From the NCBI GenBank assembly GCA_947502505.1, contig CANNAE010000009.1, positions 1-64,000 of the forward strand: 64,000 nt of DNA, written 5' to 3'. This stretch comes from an uncultured Planococcus sp. Its GTDB lineage: Bacteria > Bacillota > Bacilli > Bacillales_A > Planococcaceae. A model generated the notes under the pieces. That model ran no database searches. It was not told the DNA's origin and was given only the letters and a program-made list of their open reading frames with translations. Shown in pieces: positions 59,507 through 64,000 of this stretch (the first letter of the stretch is position 1; each line of letters begins with the position of its first letter). The position numbers and the translations under genes are program-made.

Positions 59507-61568
59507 AACCTATCGTCTTGAAAATCTATCTTGCACAAGCTGTGCGGCGAAATTCGAACAAAATATCCGCAACCTGCCAGAAGCAAAGGGCGTTGAACTG
59601 AATTTCGGCGCTTCCAAGCTGCGGGTCGATGGCGATGTGTCGATTGAAGCGCTGGAAAAAGCGGGCGCTTTCGACCATATACGTGTTTATCCGGAAAAAC
59701 AGCGCGTGGAGCATGTGCCTTTTTATAAACGGCGCCAGACGGTCGAAACCGCTATTTCGTTCGTCTTTCTCCTCGTGGGCATTATCGCTTCGTTCCAACT
59801 GGGCGAAACGCATCCGGGGTCAATCGGCTTGTTCGGCGCATCAATGCTAATCGGCGGTTACCGGATGTTCACGACCGGCTTGAAAAACCTTGGCCGACTG
59901 GAATTCGATATGAAAACCTTGATGACCATTGCCATTATTGGCGCTGTCATTATCGGGGAATGGCGGGAAGGCGCAGTGGTCGTGTTCTTATTTGCCATCA
60001 GTGAAGCGCTGGAATCGTTCTCGATGAACAAAGCACGCCAATCGATTCGTTCATTGATGGATCTTGCCCCGTCGCGCGCATTGATCCAGCGCGAGGGTGA
60101 ATTGATTGAGTTGGAAACCGAAGACATCCGTATCGGCGACGTATTGATCGTCAAACCAGGCCAAAAAATTGCCATGGACGGGACCGTCTTGCGCGGCGAG
60201 TCTGCTGTCAATCAAGCGGCGATCACTGGAGAGTCGATTCCTGCGACGAAACAGCCGGGCGATGAAGTGTTTGCCGGGACGATGAACGAAGAAGGCGCGT
60301 TGGAAGTGACGGTCACCAAACGTGTGGAAGATACCACCATCGCAAAAATCATTCATTTAGTGGAAGAAGCGCAGGCAGAAAAAGCGCCTTCCCAGCAATT
60401 TGTCGACCGCTTTGCGAAATACTACACGCCGGCCATTATCGCCATCGCATTTTTGGTCGCGCTCGTTCCTGGATTTGTTACGGGCAATTGGGATTTATGG
60501 GTCTATCAAGGCTTGGCCGTACTCGTAGTCGGCTGCCCGTGTGCGCTCGTCGTTTCGACACCAGTTGCAATCGTGACCGCGATCGGCAACGCGGCAAGAG
60601 AAGGCGTGCTTATTAAAGGCGGCATACACTTGGAGGAAACGGGGCGTATCCAGGCGGTCGCATTCGATAAAACCGGTACCTTGACGAAAGGCTATCCGGA
60701 ATTGACCGATGTATTGCCTGAAGAAGGGTATACGCGGGAAGAAGTGATCAAGCTTGCGGCGTCCGTCGAATCCTTGTCACAGCATCCGCTCGCCCGTGCC
60801 ATCGCAAAACAAGCGCCCGAATTATACCCATCCGAACGCTTTAAATCCTTGACCGGTAAAGGCGTGCACGCGGAAATCGGCGGCACGCGCATCCGTGTCG
60901 GTAGCTTGAAATGGGCAGAGGAGCACGGATTCCATGCACCCGAAGCTGCATATCGCCTGCAAGAAAGCGGGAAATCCGCGATGGCGGTATTTTCCGGCAA
61001 GCATTTATTCGGGGTGATCGGCGTTGCAGATGCCATCAGGGAGGAAAGTCCACGTATCATCCAAGCGCTAAAAGATATCGGGGTGCAGCAAACCATTATG
61101 CTGACAGGCGACCATCCTGCGACGGCCAAAGCCATTGCAACGGAAATCGGGGTGACGGATATCCGCGCCGGCTTGATGCCTGAAGATAAACTGACCGCCG
61201 TAAAAGAGCTGCAAGCGCAGTATGGGCGTGTGGCGATGATCGGCGACGGCATTAATGACGCACCGGCACTCGCCGCATCCGACATCGGGATTGCGATGGG
61301 CGGAGCGGGAACGGATGCAGCACTTGAGACGGCAGATATCGCCTTAATGGCAGATGATTTGGAAAAACTTCCATATACCATTCGACTAAGCCGAAAAACT
61401 TTGCGTATAATAAAGGAAAATATCATCTTTGCACTGGCACTGAAGATCTTGGCGCTGCTATTGATCATTCCGGGCTGGCTCACTTTATGGATCGCGATTT
61501 TTGCGGATATGGGGGCTACGCTATTGGTCATCTTGAATGCATTGCGCTTGGTGAAAGTCCAGAAGTAA
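59499..61568 (+). CDS. cadA: Cadmium/zinc/lead-exporting P1B-type ATPase
   Basis: 689 residues from a TTG start with AAGAAGGTG upstream. One heavy-metal-associated domain (Cys12-Thr-Ser-Cys15) is followed by eight helices, the TGES actuator loop, the CPC metal site (Cys346-Pro-Cys348), the phosphorylated Asp390 in DKTGTLT, the SQHPLA nucleotide-domain motif and GDGINDAPAL hinge. CPC with this subgroup pattern indicates Zn/Cd/Pb export. Co-transcribed with cadC and so metal-inducible. The GNAT gene lies 21 bases downstream. Confidence 0.95.
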   Translation: MSKTYRLENLSCTSCAAKFEQNIRNLPEAKGVELNFGASKLRVDGDVSIEALEKAGAFDHIRVYPEKQRVEHVPFYKRRQTVETAISFVFLLVGIIASFQLGETHPGSIGLFGASMLIGGYRMFTTGLKNLGRLEFDMKTLMTIAIIGAVIIGEWREGAVVVFLFAISEALESFSMNKARQSIRSLMDLAPSRALIQREGELIELETEDIRIGDVLIVKPGQKIAMDGTVLRGESAVNQAAITGESIPATKQPGDEVFAGTMNEEGALEVTVTKRVEDTTIAKIIHLVEEAQAEKAPSQQFVDRFAKYYTPAIIAIAFLVALVPGFVTGNWDLWVYQGLAVLVVGCPCALVVSTPVAIVTAIGNAAREGVLIKGGIHLEETGRIQAVAFDKTGTLTKGYPELTDVLPEEGYTREEVIKLAASVESLSQHPLARAIAKQAPELYPSERFKSLTGKGVHAEIGGTRIRVGSLKWAEEHGFHAPEAAYRLQESGKSAMAVFSGKHLFGVIGVADAIREESPRIIQALKDIGVQQTIMLTGDHPATAKAIATEIGVTDIRAGLMPEDKLTAVKELQAQYGRVAMIGDGINDAPALAASDIGIAMGGAGTDAALETADIALMADDLEKLPYTIRLSRKTLRIIKENIIFALALKILALLLIIPGWLTLWIAIFADMGATLLVILNALRLVKVQK

Positions 61569-61589
61569 GAGGCGTTTGGAGGTTGCGAT

Positions 61590-62708
61590 TTGAAGTTAAC
61601 TGAATGGACTATGGAAGAACACGAAAAATTGATCGAATTTATGACCACCAATTCATGGCCTTATCATGGTCATGAGCACCCGGTGCGCGCCTTGATTGAA
61701 AAAACAATCGTCGAAGGCGGCTATAAATCGGATCAGGTAAAGACTTTTTGGATTGAAAACGATGAAGGCGAGCAAGTGGGATTGGTGAAGATTTTCGACT
61801 TGCAGGATGAGATTCCGCTGTTCGATTTGCGGATTGCCGATTCCTACCGCGGCCAGGGCTACGGCCCGAAAGCGCTGCGCATGATCGCCGATTTCGTCTT
61901 CTCCTTGCCGGAGAAGAAAATCCGCTTAGAAGGGCATACGCGCCACGATAATTTTGCAATGCGCAAGGCATTTGAGCGCACCGGATTCGTGAAGGAAGCG
62001 CATTTACGCCAAGCGTGGTTCTCGCCAAAACAAAACCGTTACCACGATGCGGTCACTTATGGCATGACGCGTGAAGACTGGGAAGCGGGCGTGACGACAC
62101 CGGTCATGTGGGACGATGCGGTTAAAGCGCCTGCAGAACCGCCGTTCAATCCGGTGTTGCTGGAATTTCCGAAGGTTTTCGAATCCGAGCGTTTATTGAT
62201 CCGTGCGCCGAAAAAGGAAGACGCTATACTTAGCTACGAAGCGGTGCGCCATTCACTCGAAGCATTGCGGCCGTGGATGCCATTCGCGCAAAACGAGCCG
62301 GACCTTGCGGAAATGACGGCGAATCTCATCGAAGCGGCAGCGGATTTTGAATTACGTAAAGACCTGCGTCTGCATTTCTTCGATAAGAACAGCGGGCAGT
62401 TTATCGGTTCGAGCGGTTTGCACCGCATCGACTGGGAAGTGCGTAAATTTGAAATCGGCTATTGGGTAGACAGCCGCTTTGAAGGAAAAGGCTATGTGAC
62501 AGAAGCGGTAGAGCGCATTACCCGTTTCGCTTTCGAAGAGTTGGAGGCGAACCGCGTCGAAATCCGCTGCGACCCGGACAATGTCAGGAGCCGTGCGGTA
62601 GCGGAGCGTCTTGGCTTTGACCTAGAAGGTATATTGCGCAAGGATAGCCTCTCAAGACACGATGGCAAAATCCGCGATACCTGTGTCTATGCAAAAGTAA
62701 GAGCATAA
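61590..62708 (+). CDS. Tandem GNAT acetyltransferase (two domains)
   Basis: 372 residues with two acetyltransferase domains. The first (about 1-165) contains IADSYRGQGYGPKALRMIA. The second (about 185-370), of RimJ/RimL type, contains IGYWVDSRFEGKGYVTEAVE and NVRSRAVAERLGFDLEGILR. The duplicate may be one active and one regulatory domain. The substrate is unknown. TTG start with TTGGAGGTTGC upstream. It is 21 bases after cadA, so possibly in the same transcript. A strong terminator follows. Confidence 0.9.
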   Translation: MKLTEWTMEEHEKLIEFMTTNSWPYHGHEHPVRALIEKTIVEGGYKSDQVKTFWIENDEGEQVGLVKIFDLQDEIPLFDLRIADSYRGQGYGPKALRMIADFVFSLPEKKIRLEGHTRHDNFAMRKAFERTGFVKEAHLRQAWFSPKQNRYHDAVTYGMTREDWEAGVTTPVMWDDAVKAPAEPPFNPVLLEFPKVFESERLLIRAPKKEDAILSYEAVRHSLEALRPWMPFAQNEPDLAEMTANLIEAAADFELRKDLRLHFFDKNSGQFIGSSGLHRIDWEVRKFEIGYWVDSRFEGKGYVTEAVERITRFAFEELEANRVEIRCDPDNVRSRAVAERLGFDLEGILRKDSLSRHDGKIRDTCVYAKVRA

Positions 62709-62753
62709 AAAAACCCCGGAAAAGCAGAGAAATCTGCTTTTCCGGGGTTTTTA
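62707..62753. terminator. Bidirectional terminator with GAAA tetraloop
   Basis: AAAACCCCGGAAAAGCAGA pairs perfectly with TCTGCTTTTCCGGGGTTTT around GAAA. Confidence 0.95.
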
Positions 62754-62768
62754 GGGTCAGGCGTTTAA

Positions 62769-62924
62769 CTAAACACCTTTCCTGCCTGTCACTAAGTTCA
62801 CGATCAAGACGATTGCCGCGATGATCAAAAGAATGTGAATAAGTCCGCCTGCTACGTCTAATAAGAATCCGATCACCCATACCGCAAGAATTACTACCAA
62901 AATAATCCAAAGAATACGTCCCAT
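62769..62924 (-). CDS. lmo0937-family small membrane protein (51 aa)
   Basis: 51 residues, MGRILWIILVVILAVWVIGF then LHILLIIAAIVLIVNLV: two membrane helices with a short turn, matching the lmo0937/YqaE-neighbour family of small stress membrane proteins. AGGTGCAGAAC precedes the ATG on the minus strand. A sigma-B-like promoter (62975-63000) fits a general-stress role. Function is unknown. Confidence 0.85.
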   Translation of the reverse strand: MGRILWIILVVILAVWVIGFLLDVAGGLIHILLIIAAIVLIVNLVTGRKGV

Positions 62925-62974
62925 GTTCTGCACCTGCCTTTCCTGTATATCTATCTTTTGTGTTATAACTATCT

Positions 62975-63000
62975 GTACCCTAAGCAAAAAAACCCTAAAC
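62975..63000 (-). promoter_or_regulatory. Candidate sigma-B promoter of the lmo0937-like gene
   Basis: On the minus strand GTTTAG (63000-62995) and GGGTAC (62980-62975) are 14 bases apart, close to the sigma-B consensus GTTTAA-N12-15-GGGTAT. Confidence 0.55.
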
Positions 63001-63151
63001 CTCACAACATCGGCCTAACGCTGTTTTATGAAAGTTGGAAAATTGCCTTTATTCCGCGCTTTGGCGAGCTTGCGCCAAGGGCCAGTGCTCAGTTGTTCAC
63101 AAAGCGGCAGTATAGTAAACTGAACATAGCGACGCGAGGGAGGAACGGAAT

Positions 63152-63574
63152 TTGCCTACTCCAAGTATGGAAGATCATATTGAAATCATTTATTCATTGA
63201 TAGAGCAAAAAGGATACGCACGCGTCTCGGATATTGCCGAGGCGCTATCGGTGCTGCCATCTTCCGTGACGAAGATGGTACAGAAACTCGATAAGGACGG
63301 CTATTTGATCTATGAGCGCTACCGCGGGCTGATGTTGACGCCCAAAGGCCAGAAACTCGGCAAGCGTTTGCTTCAGCGGCATGACCTGCTCGAGCAATTC
63401 CTGCGGCTGATCGGCGTGGATGAAGACAAAATCTACGGGGACGTGGAAGGAATCGAGCACCATTTGAGCTGGAATTCCATCGATCGCATCGCCGACTTGG
63501 TCCAGCTGCTTGAAGACGATCCAGAAGTGGTGGAAAAACTGAAGCGCTTGAGCAAAGAACAAAAAAACGGTTAA
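63152..63574 (+). CDS. mntR: Manganese transport regulator MntR (DtxR family)
   Basis: 140 residues, the B. subtilis MntR length being 142. The opening [20 protein letters not shown] includes the metal ligand Asp at about residue 7. The winged helix [20 protein letters not shown] and the dimer domain [11 protein letters not shown] with ligands Glu/His (about 99-105) follow. With Mn it represses manganese uptake and activates efflux genes. TTG start with GAGGGAGGAACGG upstream. The next gene is 26 bases away. Confidence 0.95.
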   Translation: MPTPSMEDHIEIIYSLIEQKGYARVSDIAEALSVLPSSVTKMVQKLDKDGYLIYERYRGLMLTPKGQKLGKRLLQRHDLLEQFLRLIGVDEDKIYGDVEGIEHHLSWNSIDRIADLVQLLEDDPEVVEKLKRLSKEQKNG

Positions 63575-63600
63575 CCCAAAAATAGAGGAGGTATGCAGCA

Positions 63601-64000
63601 TGGCTTTGCATCCAGGATTGAAAGCATTATTGCACATTAAAGACCGTTCCACATCCCAGTGGATCTTAACGGATGGTTCCGGGGATGAAGTAACGATGAA
63701 CGCATCGGAAATCGAAGAAGGGCAGGAGGTCGGCACGGAGATTGAGGTCTTCTTGTACCGCAACCGCCAAGGCGGCATTTCCGCCACGCCGATGATTCCG
63801 CATATTTTGCCGAGTGAGTACGGCTGGGCGAAAGTATTGAAAATTTCTCCTCGAGAAGGCGCTGTTGTCGATATCGGCACAACCCGCGAAGTCTATGTCC
63901 TGCCGGCTGATTTGCCGCCAGTGCAGGAATTATGGCCGGCTCAGGGAGACCATATTTTCATGACGCTCCGCACAGACCGCTATGGCGATCTATACGGGCG
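63601..64000 (+). CDS. cvfB: S1-domain RNA-binding protein CvfB (partial, runs off the window)
   Basis: 133 codons are visible with no stop. Residues 38-60 read EGQEVGTEIEVFLYRNRQGG, and a second strand set WAKVLKISPREGAVVDIG follows, giving the repeated S1-like beta barrels of CvfB/YitL. The motif PADLPPVQELWPAQGDHIFM also matches. CvfB binds RNA and affects virulence and stress gene expression in Staphylococcus. AGAGGAGGTATGC before ATG 63601 is strong. The C-terminal winged-helix half lies outside the window. The short spacing behind mntR suggests a shared transcript. Confidence 0.88.

Noticed and set aside
60692..61651. 319-codon open frame antisense to cadA
   Set aside because: It is a shadow of a strongly conserved ATPase frame, low in plausible protein signatures and without a start site.

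Overview
The window reads as chromosomal DNA of a low-to-mid GC Gram-positive bacterium of the Bacillales, most likely a Planococcaceae member (Planococcus/Planomicrobium type). The reasons are strong AAGGAGG-type ribosome binding sites, frequent TTG/GTG starts, and Bacillus-style regulatory sites (cre, FadR, Fur, TnrA/GlnR, CadC, T-box). The gene content also fits: YclNOP-type iron uptake, DesK/DesR, NiaP, MntR, CvfB and the YhfW Rieske protein. Several genes suit a cold- and salt-exposed habitat: a phospholipid desaturase with its thermosensor pair, a BCCT transporter, an Opu-type ABC transporter and a proline/sodium symporter. The genus is an inference; no rRNA, tRNA or phage is present. 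Nearly all of the window is ordinary housekeeping and transport sequence with tight gene packing and a clear intrinsic terminator after most units.

Layout. 0.2-1.6 kb: methyltransferase and small membrane gene (minus). 1.7-3.4 kb: acyl-CoA ligase behind a perfect cre site. 3.4-3.9 kb: dispersed repeat. 4-5.7 kb: WrbA, a ZIP-like membrane protein and a small ORF. 5.9-9.3 kb: cydDC. 9.8-12.7 kb: des-desK-desR. 13-17 kb: putP, a VOC protein and a BCCT carrier. 17-20.3 kb: a glyoxalase-like protein, hflX and a lipoprotein. 20.3-20.9 kb: tandem structured repeats. 21-23.7 kb: Fur-controlled iron permeases and ATPase without a binding protein. 24.5-26.3 kb: PII-Amt under three TnrA/GlnR-like boxes. 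26.4-31.2 kb: uracil-DNA glycosylase, ZupT, DUF4003, NiaP and GNAT. 31.3-33.9 kb: Opu-type osmolyte ABC transporter with one permease. 34-37.1 kb: beta-oxidation operon with overlapping FadR and CcpA signals. 37.3-42 kb: trp operon behind a Trp-specific T-box, lacking trpE/trpG and with trpF and trpB in one reading frame. 42-48.5 kb: alkylpurine glycosylase, PfpI-like protein, arsR-arsB, GNAT, Mn-pyrophosphatase, DsbA-like protein and azoreductase. 48.5-51.1 kb: Rieske oxidoreductase gene between two inverted copies of the dispersed repeat, each copy bracketed by a duplicated terminator. 51-58.5 kb: YceI, MurB, K+/H+ antiporter, penicillin acylase-like protein, paired fluoride channels and P1 peptidase. 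58.5-64 kb: universal stress protein, cadC-cadA, double GNAT, small membrane protein, mntR and the start of cvfB.

The most unusual material is non-coding. A roughly 240-bp MITE-like repeat occurs three times, and at two sites the host gene's own terminator hairpin is duplicated on both sides of it. A separate 87-bp module, in three copies, keeps its base-paired stems through compensatory substitutions. Near 48.9-49.1 kb another tandem module also keeps a covarying hairpin. In coding DNA the trpF-trpB joining is the main anomaly, and the sequence suggests that loss of one G from a GGGG run caused it.
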